From positions 62,001 through 126,000 of the forward strand of contig NZ_CCAS010000001.1 of NCBI RefSeq assembly GCF_000612625.1: a stretch of DNA of 64,000 nt. The letters run 5' to 3'. Shown one piece after another: positions 44,027-52,545 of this stretch; position 1 is the first letter of the stretch, and each line of letters opens with the position of its first letter. The notes under the pieces were generated by a model that saw only the letters and a list, made by a program, of their open reading frames with translations, was not told the origin of the DNA and made no database searches. The translations under genes and the position numbers were made by a program. Source of the DNA: Neobacillus jeddahensis. GTDB taxonomy: Bacteria; Bacillota; Bacilli; Bacillales; Cytobacillaceae.

Positions 44027-45319
44027 ATGAAGAAGGCTACAATGGCTACTGCAATAGGAAATCTAGTCGAATGGTATGAATACGGTATTTATAGTTATAC
44101 TGCAGCAATTATCGGAGCACAATTTTTTCCAGAAGAGAGTAGTTCTGTAGCTTTGCTTTACGGTTTTGCGATCTTTGCTATTTCATTCTTCTTTAGACCA
44201 CTAGGAGGATTGATCTTTGGATCAATTGGCGACAAATTGGGACGTAAGAAGATCTTAGTCGTGACGATTCTGATGATGTCTGGGTCAACGGCCATCATAG
44301 GTTTGATCCCTAGTTATACTTCCATCGGGATCATGGCGCCATTGTTACTTATCGTGATGCGGATGACACAAGGGTTAGCCGCAGGCGGGGAATATACTGG
44401 CGCATCTGTATTTATGAATGAGTCAGCGCCTAAGCACCACAGAGGTTTATTCACTAGTTTACTAGAATCGGGCTCATTGCTTGGTTATATTATTGGCTCT
44501 ATATTTGTTGCCATACTTACATCTGCTCTTAGCGCAGATGCTATGGCAGCATGGGGATGGCGGATCCCGTTTGTTTGTTCCTTGCCATTAGCATTGGTAG
44601 GCATGTACGTTCGAACTAAAATAGATGATACACCGACATTCCTCAAGATGCAGAAGGAAAACACATTGTCAAAGAATCCATTGAAAGAAATGTTCGTAAC
44701 GGCTCGAAAGCCTCTCGTTATCTCATTTTTTATTGTAGCTTTTGCAAATGGCGCTTACTATACGCTATTGACATTTCTTCCGTCCTATTTCGAGACACAA
44801 GTTGGTTTAACGACTCTCCAATCTCTTGTGGTGACAACCAGTGGAATGGTGTTCATGATGATTCTCTTTCCGCTTTTTGGCACATTGGGTGATCGATTTG
44901 GTCGAAAGAGGTTCCTACTTGTATCTGCGATATTGGCTATATTCACGGCAATTCCCATAATCGCTTTCGTGACAAGTGGATCGCCGGCAGGTCCTTTGGT
45001 AGGGTATTTTGCTTTAAGTGTGATTGTAGCTATGTTTATTGGCGTATTCCCTTCCACACTGCCAATGCTGTTTCCAAACCGAGTGAGAAATAGTGCCTAT
45101 GGGATCTCTTACAATGTATCGACAGCTATTTTTGGCGGCGGTGCACCTTTCATTATCACATCATTGCAGTCTGCAACAGGAAATAACCTAATGCCTGCCT
45201 TTTTCTTGATTGGAACAGGGGTAATGGCTATGGTGTCAATTATGTTCCTACCGAAGACAGTGATAGCAACAAATGATAGTTTGAATATACTGAACAATAA
45301 GGAAAATAAAGCGATTTAG
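44027..45319 (+). CDS. MHS-type metabolite:H+ symporter (ProP-like MFS)
   Basis: A 430-residue major facilitator of the metabolite:H+ symporter class with 12 predicted helices. The opening GNLVEWYEYGIYSYTAAIIG and FFRPLGGLIFGSIGDKLGRKK are class marks, as is the QGLAAGGEYTGASVFMNE loop. ProP of this class imports ectoine and betaine, so it is a plausible second, ATP-independent ectoine importer. It could also move a dicarboxylate product. Last gene of the doeA2 operon, followed by a terminator. AAGGGGATGG precedes the ATG. Confidence 0.85.
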   Translation: MKKATMATAIGNLVEWYEYGIYSYTAAIIGAQFFPEESSSVALLYGFAIFAISFFFRPLGGLIFGSIGDKLGRKKILVVTILMMSGSTAIIGLIPSYTSIGIMAPLLLIVMRMTQGLAAGGEYTGASVFMNESAPKHHRGLFTSLLESGSLLGYIIGSIFVAILTSALSADAMAAWGWRIPFVCSLPLALVGMYVRTKIDDTPTFLKMQKENTLSKNPLKEMFVTARKPLVISFFIVAFANGAYYTLLTFLPSYFETQVGLTTLQSLVVTTSGMVFMMILFPLFGTLGDRFGRKRFLLVSAILAIFTAIPIIAFVTSGSPAGPLVGYFALSVIVAMFIGVFPSTLPMLFPNRVRNSAYGISYNVSTAIFGGGAPFIITSLQSATGNNLMPAFFLIGTGVMAMVSIMFLPKTVIATNDSLNILNNKENKAI

Positions 45320-45354
45320 GATCATACTTGTCATGAGAGATAAATAAAGTTTAC

Positions 45355-45383
45355 GTGTCTGAATGAATTCAGGCACTTTTTTT
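45355..45383 (+). terminator. Terminator at the right end of the island
   Basis: Stem GTGTCTGAAT/ATTCAGGCAC and seven T. Over 33 bases it matches the terminator at 17158-17190 except for two covarying stem bases. Confidence 0.9.
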
Positions 45384-45520
45384 GTATAAATAAAGAGGGT
45401 TTACCTTTTTAGGTAGCGGATGATATAGTTCTGTTACAATGGTAATGGTAGGTGAAGAGGTTTAAAAACCTCGTAGATAGAGTGTTAATCGACATTGAGC
45501 GTTTGGGGAGTGTAGAGACT

Positions 45521-46069
45521 ATGAAGCAAAGTTTATTTCATTCATTGGAAGGTAAAAATATCTTCTTTAAAGAACTAAGTACGACTGATGCGGAAGAAAT
45601 CCATAACTATGCATCAGATGAGGAGGTTTCTCGTTTTATTGGCTGGAATTTAATGAACAGTTTGGATGATACGTTTGGACTCATTGAGACGATGATAAAT
45701 CGTGAGCTAGCTGGTACTCACTTATATGCATCCATTGTGCAAAAATCAACTCAAGAAATAATCGGGACAGCAATGATATTCAATTTTGACCATGAAGCAA
45801 ACCATGCAGAGATTGGCTATGTTTTTCATCGAGACCATTGGGGCAAAGGCTATGGTACTGAGTGTGTGGCTATGATGAGTGATTTCGCATTCGAATCGCT
45901 TAAGCTGCACAAACTCCATGCTAGTGTGGTGGATGCTAATATTGGTTCAGCGAGGATCCTCGAAAAGAATGGCTATCTGTTAGAGGGAGAATTAAGGGAT
46001 CACTATTTTATAGAAGAAACCTATTATAACGCAATCCTTTTCGGGAAAATTCAAACTAATAAAGATTGA
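45521..46069 (+). CDS. RimJ/RimL-type GNAT acetyltransferase
   Basis: A 182-residue GNAT enzyme of the RimJ/RimL (Acetyltransf_3) group. AEIGYVFHRDHWGKGYGTECVAMMSDFAF holds the acetyl-CoA loop WGKGYGT and NIGSARILEKNGYLLEG is the family's end. The group acetylates protein N-termini or amino groups of small molecules. I chose ATG 45521 with GGGAGTG upstream; a GTG at 45452 would add 23 poorly conserved residues. A TACAAT box near 45436 is a possible -10. Confidence 0.82.
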   Translation: MKQSLFHSLEGKNIFFKELSTTDAEEIHNYASDEEVSRFIGWNLMNSLDDTFGLIETMINRELAGTHLYASIVQKSTQEIIGTAMIFNFDHEANHAEIGYVFHRDHWGKGYGTECVAMMSDFAFESLKLHKLHASVVDANIGSARILEKNGYLLEGELRDHYFIEETYYNAILFGKIQTNKD

Positions 46070-46098
46070 TTTTTAAATGATAAAAATTATATTACTGA

Positions 46099-46122
46099 GG
46101 GCTTCCAAATGGAAGTCCTTTT
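46099..46122 (+). terminator. Terminator of the GNAT gene
   Basis: Stem GGGCTTCCA/TGGAAGTCC (one wobble) followed by TTTT. Confidence 0.7.
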
Positions 46123-46249
46123 ATCATGCATTCTTTTCAGTCATGCTTTTATGCAAAGCCAGCTAATTTAACGTGTCAGATTTAAAGATTGTTGAATACA
46201 ATTTAGAATAACAGCACCCCGACATAAAGCGAGAGGTGGTGATGACATC

Positions 46250-46987
46250 ATGTTTACTGTTACAGGAATGCAGGGGTTCAAGTTGTTTTCAGCTGCCCAT
46301 ATAGCTGTATTGATTGTATTCCTAGCTGCTTGTTGTGCCCTAGTGTATTTCAGCAAAAAACATAAAAAATACCAGCAGAAGATAAAATGGACACTGTTAA
46401 TCTTGTTACCAGCATGTGAAATATCTTCACACTTATGGTTAATTCTAACCAATCAATGGGAAGTGAGCGATCTTCCTTTACAGCTATGTTCCATTAGTAC
46501 TGTTTTAGCCATCTATTTATTTTTGATAAAGAACGAAAAAGTGTTTTATTTGTATTATTTTTTTGCTACTCTGCCTCCCATTTTAGCGATGGTTACACCT
46601 GAAATGGTCTACACATTTCCTCATTTTCGATTTATCGAATATTTTCTTCACCATTCAATCCTTCCGTTGACCGCGTTGTATTTTATCCTATATGAAGGGT
46701 ACAGAGTTCCTCGAAAGGCTATCTTATTTACTTATGTAATTGTTAACATTATTGCTGTGCCAATCTTTATCTTAAATCAACTGCTGGGAACGAATTTTTT
46801 TTATTTAGCAAATCCTACTGAAACCAAGACGATTCTTACATTCTTTGGTACAGGGATTATATATTATATCAATCTAGAAATTGCCGCACTGATAGTATTT
46901 GGCATTACGTATATTCCGATGGGGATTTTAAAGAGGAGAGAAAACCAAAAAGCTGATGAAGATAATATAGGCAACGAGGGAAGTTGA
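46250..46987 (+). CDS. YwaF-like integral membrane protein (TIGR02206)
   Basis: A 245-residue protein with about six membrane helices, of the TIGR02206/YwaF family of unknown function. Marks are the SAAHIAVLIVF opening, EISSHLWLILTNQW, DLPLQLCSISTVLAIY and FRFIEYFLHHSILPL. The conserved His, Trp and Cys lie near the membrane faces. GAGAGGTGG precedes the ATG. No partner gene is evident. Confidence 0.85.
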   Translation: MFTVTGMQGFKLFSAAHIAVLIVFLAACCALVYFSKKHKKYQQKIKWTLLILLPACEISSHLWLILTNQWEVSDLPLQLCSISTVLAIYLFLIKNEKVFYLYYFFATLPPILAMVTPEMVYTFPHFRFIEYFLHHSILPLTALYFILYEGYRVPRKAILFTYVIVNIIAVPIFILNQLLGTNFFYLANPTETKTILTFFGTGIIYYINLEIAALIVFGITYIPMGILKRRENQKADEDNIGNEGS

Positions 46988-46996
46988 GAGATTTCC

Positions 46997-47029
46997 AAGG
47001 GATGGAGCCATTGAACTTCATCCTTTTTT
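46997..47029 (+). terminator. Terminator of the YwaF-like gene
   Basis: Stem AAGGGATG/CATCCTT with one bulged G and a T run. Confidence 0.6.
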
Positions 47030-47055
47030 ACATAATTAAATTTCGAATAGTTGTA

Positions 47056-47084
47056 AAAAAAGAAAAGAAGGTGCACCCCCCTTC
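47056..47084 (-). terminator. Terminator of the 59-residue gene
   Basis: Minus strand GAAGG/CCTTC around an 8-base loop followed by TTTTCTTTTTTT. It supports the short gene just upstream on that strand. Confidence 0.6.
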
Positions 47085-47107
47085 CTAATAGTTTTGATTA
47101 TAGTATT

Positions 47108-47287
47108 TTAACTGCGCTGAATCGTAGAAGTTGAGAAGTTTTTGACCATCTTTTGAAGGTTTCGATGACCCTCTCTTAATTTAATTGTTTCATCGATAAT
47201 TTTTTGGAATCCTTCCAAATCTCTATCGCTTGCATTTAATAAAGACTTCGGTAGACCTTCGACGATTTGTTGTAGGGTAAGCTCCAT
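47108..47287 (-). CDS. Small helical protein, 59 residues
   Basis: A short frame starting MELTLQQIVEGLPKSLL and ending FSTSTIQRS. It reads like a real soluble helical protein (charged amphipathic stretch DRDLEGFQKIIDETIKLREGHRN) and is followed by a terminator. GGTGG lies upstream but at a long distance of about 15 bases, so the start is uncertain; an in-frame stop just before the ATG excludes a longer protein. Not recognised. A small regulatory or spore protein is possible. Confidence 0.5.
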   Translation of the reverse strand: MELTLQQIVEGLPKSLLNASDRDLEGFQKIIDETIKLREGHRNLQKMVKNFSTSTIQRS

Positions 47288-47713
47288 ACTCAGGGATCAT
47301 GACCACCTTTCAACTTATTCGTTTGACATCTGTTCCGTTTTCTTAACTATTTTGTAGTGGAAGGATTTTTTCCTGCCTGCATGGTATAAAACTTATCTAC
47401 ATTAAACTCCATATTTAATAAAAAATAGTAAAAAATCACCTTTTTCGGACAAATTAAGACAGTAAATCAAAGGGAGATTCTCCGATTTGTAGAAAAATAT
47501 TATATGAAAACACTTTTTATAATAGCCGAATTTTCCAATTTGATCCTGCCTTCCTAGTACTTTCTTTAAGAATAGAAGTTGAAGGGTGGCTTTTTTCACA
47601 TAAAAATGGAACTAAAAATACCCCAAAGGAATCTGTTTTGATAGATTCAGAATTGTTAAACTATTATTACTAGCATGGGTTGGCTTCAATTAAATCTGTC
47701 AGGAGGGAATATA
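47288..47713. other. Intergenic region with subtilisin promoter
   Basis: About 425 bases without a convincing gene. TTGATA (47638-47643), an 18-base spacer and TATTAT (47662-47667) form a likely promoter for the protease. The -35 lies within an inverted repeat GAATCT/AGATTC that could be an operator. A 65-codon minus frame (47402-47599) has no ribosome site. Confidence 0.45.
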
Positions 47714-48676
47714 ATGGAGCGAAAAGTACGCTTGATTCCGTACCAAGTGATTGCAGAGGTTGAAGAAGTAACCGAGGTGCCAAAAGGGGTCGAACTGATT
47801 CAGTCCCCAAAAGTCTGGGAAACAACAAAAGGGAAGGGAATGACCGTTGCCATTCTAGATACAGGCTGTGATCTGACTCATCCCGACTTGAAGGAGCGAA
47901 TCATTGGTGGAAGGAATTTCACGAATGATGACAAGGGCAATAAAGAAGTTTATCGTGATTATAATGGACACGGGACCCATGTTGCTGGTACGATAGCAGC
48001 CACGTTCAATCAAAGTGGGGTTGTGGGGGTTGCTCCTGAGGCAAACCTAGTCATTATCAAGGTTCTTGATAAAAATGGTTCGGGCCAATATGAATGGATC
48101 ATTAATGGTATTCACTATGCGATTGAACAAAAGGTTGACATCATTTCGATGAGCCTGGGTGGACCTGAAGATGTTCCTGAATTACATGAAGCCATCCAAA
48201 AGGCGGTAAATCAGAATATTCTGGTTGTATGTGCTGCCGGCAATGAAGGGGACGGACAGGATGCAACGAATGAATTTGATTATCCTGGATCTTACAATGA
48301 AGTCATAAGTGTTGGTGCCACTAACTTGGACAGACAAATATCTGATTTTACAAATTCAAATAATGAAGTGGATCTCGTCGCTCCTGGTGAAAATATTCTT
48401 TCAACCTATCTAAACGGACAATATGCGAAGCTCAGTGGAACGTCAATGGCCACTCCACATGTATCAGGGGCGTTAGCACTTATAAAAGCTCTTTCGAACC
48501 AAACATTCGAGAGGGAGTTAACAGAGCCTGAAATCTATGGACAATTAATAAAACGAACAGTCCCATTGGGTAATTCTCCTAAGTTAGAAGGGAATGGGAT
48601 GGTGTATTTGACAGCCGTGGATTATTTGGCGGAAGTTTTCAATACAAAAGTTATGACAGAAGTGCTGAAGGTTTAA
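47714..48676 (+). CDS. Intracellular subtilisin-type serine protease (ISP)
   Basis: A 320-residue S8 protease without a signal peptide. Catalytic triad Asp49 (AILDTGCD), His86 (NGHGTHVAG) and Ser244 (GTSMATPHV), oxyanion Asn177 (AAGNEGD). The N-terminus RKVRLIPYQVI contains the LIPY motif by which ISP propeptides block the active site, so this is an intracellular, self-inhibited protease activated by N-terminal cleavage. Length agrees with IspA of B. subtilis. It would turn over cytosolic protein in late growth. AGGAGG precedes ATG 47714; upstream residues are not part of the conserved protein. Confidence 0.92.
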   Translation: MERKVRLIPYQVIAEVEEVTEVPKGVELIQSPKVWETTKGKGMTVAILDTGCDLTHPDLKERIIGGRNFTNDDKGNKEVYRDYNGHGTHVAGTIAATFNQSGVVGVAPEANLVIIKVLDKNGSGQYEWIINGIHYAIEQKVDIISMSLGGPEDVPELHEAIQKAVNQNILVVCAAGNEGDGQDATNEFDYPGSYNEVISVGATNLDRQISDFTNSNNEVDLVAPGENILSTYLNGQYAKLSGTSMATPHVSGALALIKALSNQTFERELTEPEIYGQLIKRTVPLGNSPKLEGNGMVYLTAVDYLAEVFNTKVMTEVLKV

Positions 48677-48702
48677 TTACTTATGAGCTTACTTCGTAAA
48701 TA

Positions 48703-48756
48703 AATTCAATTCAAAGGGGGACCTTCCTATTTGAAGGTCCCCCTTTGAATTGAATT
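48703..48756. terminator. 24-bp perfect hairpin after the subtilisin gene
   Basis: Arms 48703-48726 and 48733-48756 are perfect reverse complements with a 6-base loop. Core AAAGGGGGACCTTC / GAAGGTCCCCCTTT; the outer A+T part replaces a normal U-tract. Likely a terminator, unusually long. Confidence 0.8.
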
Positions 48757-48860
48757 GCAAATTTTAACATAAATTTCGATGAATGCCAGTCTGTCATTTA
48801 GTCACTAAAGCGTGCCTCTTCACAGTTCTATGAAATTATATTTAAAGAAAAATTATACCG

Positions 48861-49028
48861 TTGTAATATATCTAAATATTCCCTATAATATATTAATATT
48901 AGTAAAGCTTTTGTAGTGGCTGTCGGTATAGTCTGGCATCCATCGCTGAAGGGATTGTGCAACACCTAGCAAAAACGTTATTTGAAAAGTTATGTTGAAA
49001 TTATATCTTATAATAGGGGGATCAATCT
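48861..49028 (+). promoter_or_regulatory. sstT promoter and long 5' leader
   Basis: TTGTAA (48861-48866), 17-base spacer, TATAAT (48884-48889), giving a transcript with about 130 untranslated bases. The leader from about 48900 to 48985 is more G+C-rich than its surroundings and has several short complementary segments, but I cannot match it to a known riboswitch or T-box. Confidence 0.55.
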
Positions 49029-50267
49029 TTGAAAAATCTCTTCAGAAAATGGAATCAAGTGAGTTTAGTGAAACAAATCATTGTCGGTTTGATTATAGGG
49101 ATCATTCTGGCCGTTGTCATTCCAGAGGTTGCAAAACCTATCGTCATCCTAGGTTCCTTATTTGTCGGTGCATTAAAAGCCATTGCACCTGTATTGGTTC
49201 TCTTCTTAGTTATGTCTGCGATCGCTCAACACAAAAAGGGTCACCAAACGAATATGAAATCGATTATTTTCCTATACCTACTTGGCACCTTCTTAGCTGG
49301 ATTAGTTGCTGTCATCGTCAGCTTTATTTTTCCGGTCACAATCTCCCTTGCCAAGGGTGCGGATGAGTTGGCGGCTCCTGGAGGTGTCATTGAGGTTCTC
49401 AAAGCATTACTCCTAAATGTGGTCGATAATCCGGCTAAAGCCATTTATAATGCCAACTATATCGGGATATTAGCATGGGCGATTCTACTTGGTTTAGCGT
49501 TGAAAAATGCCTCGGATACGACTAAAACGTTGATCTCGAATTTCTCAGATGCAGTATCTAAAATGGTGACATGGGTCATCAAGTTCGCGCCATTTGGGAT
49601 CATGGGTCTAGTGATTGATTCTATTACCACAAATGGAATCGAATCCTTACTAAGTTATGGGAAATTACTTACCGTATTGCTTGGTTGCATGCTCTTCGTG
49701 GCACTTGTCGTTAATCCATTGATTGTGTTTGTTAATATTCGTCAGAATCCATATCCACTAGTATTTAAGTGTTTAAAGGAGAGCGGTATTACAGCATTCT
49801 TTACACGCAGCTCAGCGGCAAACATTCCGGTGAATATGAGATTATGTGAAGTATTAAAGTTAGATAAGGATTCTTACTCTGTTTCGATTCCACTAGGTGC
49901 TACCATTAATATGGCAGGTGCAGCAGTCACCATTTCTGTATTGACTCTTGCAGCGGTACATACCCTTGACATTCAAGTGGATATTGGGACAGCGATCATC
50001 CTTAGTGTTTTATCAGCGGTATGTGCTTGCGGTGCCTCAGGTGTAGCCGGTGGTTCGCTCTTATTGATTCCGCTAGCCTGCAGCTTATTCGGGATTCCAA
50101 ATGATGTTGCCATGCAGGTAGTGGGAGTAGGCTTTATTATTGGGGTTTTACAAGACTCTTTTGAAACGGCCCTTAACTCATCCACAGACGTCCTTTTTAC
50201 GGCAACAGCTGAATTTAAGAAGTTGCGTAAAGAAGGAAAAACTATTAATATCCAAAAAGCTTCATAA
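49029..50267 (+). CDS. sstT: SstT serine/threonine:Na+ symporter
   Basis: A 412-residue sodium:dicarboxylate (DAACS) family transporter, closest in pattern to SstT, which brings in serine and threonine with sodium. Marks are [31 protein letters not shown] (the serine-rich hairpin), [17 protein letters not shown] and [22 protein letters not shown]. About eight membrane helices plus two re-entrant hairpins. Start is TTG at 49029 with AGGGGG 8 bases upstream. Monocistronic with its own promoter and terminator. Confidence 0.9.
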   Translation: MKNLFRKWNQVSLVKQIIVGLIIGIILAVVIPEVAKPIVILGSLFVGALKAIAPVLVLFLVMSAIAQHKKGHQTNMKSIIFLYLLGTFLAGLVAVIVSFIFPVTISLAKGADELAAPGGVIEVLKALLLNVVDNPAKAIYNANYIGILAWAILLGLALKNASDTTKTLISNFSDAVSKMVTWVIKFAPFGIMGLVIDSITTNGIESLLSYGKLLTVLLGCMLFVALVVNPLIVFVNIRQNPYPLVFKCLKESGITAFFTRSSAANIPVNMRLCEVLKLDKDSYSVSIPLGATINMAGAAVTISVLTLAAVHTLDIQVDIGTAIILSVLSAVCACGASGVAGGSLLLIPLACSLFGIPNDVAMQVVGVGFIIGVLQDSFETALNSSTDVLFTATAEFKKLRKEGKTINIQKAS

Positions 50268-50271
50268 TGAA

Positions 50272-50314
50272 GAAAGCCCACTATCAGTGATAGAGGGCTT
50301 TCGCTATTTTTTAG
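50272..50314 (+). terminator. Terminator of sstT
   Basis: Stem GAAAGCCC-CTATCA / TGATAG-GGGCTTTC followed by a T-rich tail. Confidence 0.88.
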
Positions 50315-50362
50315 GTAGATTTATAAATCAATTCATTTATTCCAAGCAAGGTTTCCACAATG

Positions 50363-50391
50363 AAAAAAGCCGGGAATTAAACTCCTGGCTT
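50363..50391 (-). terminator. Terminator of the 58-residue gene
   Basis: Minus strand stem AAGCCAGGA/TTCCCGGCTT (one mismatch) followed by TTTTTT, right after the stop codon. Confidence 0.75.
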
Positions 50392-50567
50392 TAGTCGATA
50401 TATCCTTTTTCTTGTAAACAAACATGTGCATCCTGTTCGTTTTCTTCTTTTATTTGGTATTCGAGTGTCCCATCCACAATCTTGGCACAACGACCGCCAA
50501 ATGGTTTGAGCGTTTCCTTGATTTCCTTTACATCAAACGTCGATTTCATAGGATAAAATACTTTCAT
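50391..50567 (-). CDS. Small protein, 58 residues, unknown
   Basis: A 58-codon gene starting MKVFYPMKSTFDVKEIKETL and ending QEKGYID. It has a very strong ribosome site (GGTGGAGGTGG) and a terminator right behind, so I regard it as real although short. Two cysteines (27 and 50) and an alternating beta-alpha pattern suggest a compact fold, perhaps metal- or redox-sensitive. Not recognised. It faces away from the DUF1801 gene. Confidence 0.7.
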   Translation of the reverse strand: MKVFYPMKSTFDVKEIKETLKPFGGRCAKIVDGTLEYQIKEENEQDAHVCLQEKGYID

Positions 50568-50793
50568 AAGAATCCACCTCCACCTATTACTATAAGAAAT
50601 GGGTGAGGATCACGCTGTGATAATCATTACAGGGAAAAGCAATTTCATCATTAGTTGGTGCTTGGGAAGAATGCTTGTATCGATTGGTTTCAGAGATTGA
50701 CAGAGGATCATCCTTCGTTTTTACCTGTAAATATAGTACTATTTAGGTAAGTTATTTTTTATCCTATTCCATAATAAAGGAGAGATCCGAACG

Positions 50794-51216
50794 ATGTACG
50801 AGTTAAAGACGAAAGAAACTAACAATGATGTCATTGAGTTTATCGAAAAAGTGGACAACCTCAAAAAACGGGAGGATGCTTATAAGCTATTAGATATTTT
50901 TACTGAAACTTCCGGTTTTCAGGCCAAGATGTGGGGCCCAAGTATTATCGGATTTGGTTCGTATCATTACAAATATGCTTCTGGGCACGAAGGGGATGCA
51001 CCGCTTGTTGGGTTTTCTCCACGCAAGGCAAAAACCAGTTTGTACTTTACCACAGATGCCCAGAAACGGGATGAATTGTTACAATCGTTTGGCAAGCACA
51101 CCGCAGGAAAAGGCTGTGTATACATCAATAAACTAGCCGACATCGATGTGGATTTATTAAAGGCATTCATAACCGAAACCATCACCTATCTAAATAAAAC
51201 GTATCCAAAGCCATAA
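50794..51216 (+). CDS. DUF1801/YdhG-like protein
   Basis: A 140-residue DUF1801 domain protein, recognised by the helical start, the MWGPSIIGFGSYHYKY strand and the VGFSPRKAKTSLYFT core. The fold is that of the YdhG/frataxin-like family; function is unknown, with a suspected ligand-binding role. AAAGGAGAG precedes the ATG. Monocistronic. Confidence 0.88.
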   Translation: MYELKTKETNNDVIEFIEKVDNLKKREDAYKLLDIFTETSGFQAKMWGPSIIGFGSYHYKYASGHEGDAPLVGFSPRKAKTSLYFTTDAQKRDELLQSFGKHTAGKGCVYINKLADIDVDLLKAFITETITYLNKTYPKP

Positions 51217-51337
51217 TCCTGGAGGGGGGCATTTGGCTCTTACTTTTTTTAAAATGACGGACTCATAAAACATTATTCCGGAATAACTTTGGTAAGAAAG
51301 GGTAAAATATAGCCATATTATGTAAAGGAAGAGTGAT

Positions 51338-52366
51338 ATGGAACCAACCCGTATACCATTAACTGCCCCGGAGATTTCTAGTCTTTGGACTCAATATATG
51401 TTTGATACGATGTCCATCTGCTTTATTAAATATGCACTTGAACACGTAGAAGACCAAGATACTATTGAAATTTATCAGATTGCTCTTGAACTTTCGGAAC
51501 GACATGTTCAACAGGTAAAAGAGTTCCTAAAGGGTGAGGGCTTACCCATTCCACATGGTTTATCCAAAGAGGATGTAAACATTCGTGCGCCCCGTCTGTT
51601 CCAGGATCCGTTCTACCTTTACTATATGTATATTATGTCGATTCAAGGACTGACAGGATATTCTCTCTCTGTTGGTACCTCTGTTCGAGCAGATCTACGA
51701 AGCTACTTCATCCATTGTAATACGGAGACAATGCAATTATTTGATAAAACGATGGAGACGATGCTTACGAAGGGCATTTATTCTCGAGCACCTGTGATTA
51801 TGCCAGCTGTTGCAACAGATTTTGTAAAAAAAGAGAGTTTTTTAACCGGATGGTTTGGGGAACGACGTCCGTTAACAGCGATGGAGATTGGCGATATTAC
51901 GTTTAATATGAACAAAATGCACCTCCACGTAGCCCTAAAGCTTGGTTTTAGCCAGGTGGCAGCTTCTAACAAAGTGCGGCAATATATAAAAAGAGGTATG
52001 GAGATAACAAATAAACATATTGCGACCTTCGAACAAATTTTTCGCGAAGAAAAATTAAATTCACCCATTTCTTGGCAATCTCAGGTAACGGATTCAACGA
52101 CTTCCACTTTTTCAGATAAATTCATCATGTATCAAATTCAGTTATCGACGCAAATAGCCGTTGCCTTTTATGGGACAGCCTTAAGTGTAACAGCAAGACA
52201 TGATCTTGGTGCAAAATATATTGGGCTAACGAGCGAACTCGTACGGTATGCAGAAGATGGAGCGAACCTCATGATTGAAAATGGCTGGATGGAAGAACCG
52301 CCAAAGGCCAGTGATCGCAGAGCATTGTCGAAAGGGAAAGACGAAATCCTTGACAGTAAGAAATAA
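51338..52366 (+). CDS. DUF3231-family protein, two tandem domains
   Basis: A 342-residue all-helical protein made of two DUF3231 repeats (about 1-165 and 170-335). Each starts with a PLTA(P/M)EI motif and a long Met/Phe-rich helix. DUF3231 proteins are related to spore-coat CotF-type ferritin-like bundles and are common in Bacillus, so a spore-associated role is likely but unproven. AAGGAAGAG precedes the ATG. Followed by a terminator. Confidence 0.87.
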   Translation: MEPTRIPLTAPEISSLWTQYMFDTMSICFIKYALEHVEDQDTIEIYQIALELSERHVQQVKEFLKGEGLPIPHGLSKEDVNIRAPRLFQDPFYLYYMYIMSIQGLTGYSLSVGTSVRADLRSYFIHCNTETMQLFDKTMETMLTKGIYSRAPVIMPAVATDFVKKESFLTGWFGERRPLTAMEIGDITFNMNKMHLHVALKLGFSQVAASNKVRQYIKRGMEITNKHIATFEQIFREEKLNSPISWQSQVTDSTTSTFSDKFIMYQIQLSTQIAVAFYGTALSVTARHDLGAKYIGLTSELVRYAEDGANLMIENGWMEEPPKASDRRALSKGKDEILDSKK

Positions 52367-52406
52367 GTGGAAGCCTTCACAATATAACATTAGTAAATGG
52401 AGCTAT

Positions 52407-52452
52407 GAGTTGGTCCTTAGTTTTCTAAGAATCAACTCTTTTCTTATTTTTT
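52407..52452 (+). terminator. Terminator of the DUF3231 gene
   Basis: Stem GAGTTG..CTTAG / CTAAG..CAACTC followed by TTTTCTTATTTTTT. Confidence 0.85.
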
Positions 52453-52482
52453 ACCATAATATATTAATAATTTTGGTAAAAT
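52449..52482. promoter_or_regulatory. Inverted repeat over the lytS-like promoter
   Basis: Arms TTTTACCA (52449-52456) and TGGTAAAA (52474-52481) are perfect 8-bp repeats. The right arm overlaps a TAAAAT -10 (52477-52482). A repressor or catabolite-type operator is possible. Confidence 0.4.
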
Positions 52483-52545
52483 AGTCTAGGCATTAACTAT
52501 CCAGTTAAGCGGTACATAAAATAGAGCATATGAGAGGAACACCAG

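Noticed and set aside
47402-47599. 65-codon minus-strand reading frame rich in Phe and Lys
   Set aside because: Its GTG start has no ribosome site and the composition follows from T-rich DNA; no neighbouring support.
48703-48756. Mobile-element terminal repeat
   Set aside because: The 24-bp perfect arms have a 6-base loop and sit right behind a stop codon, so a terminator hairpin is the simpler reading.
48992-49366. 124-codon plus frame overlapping the start of sstT
   Set aside because: Out of frame with sstT, Cys/His-rich shadow composition, no domain.
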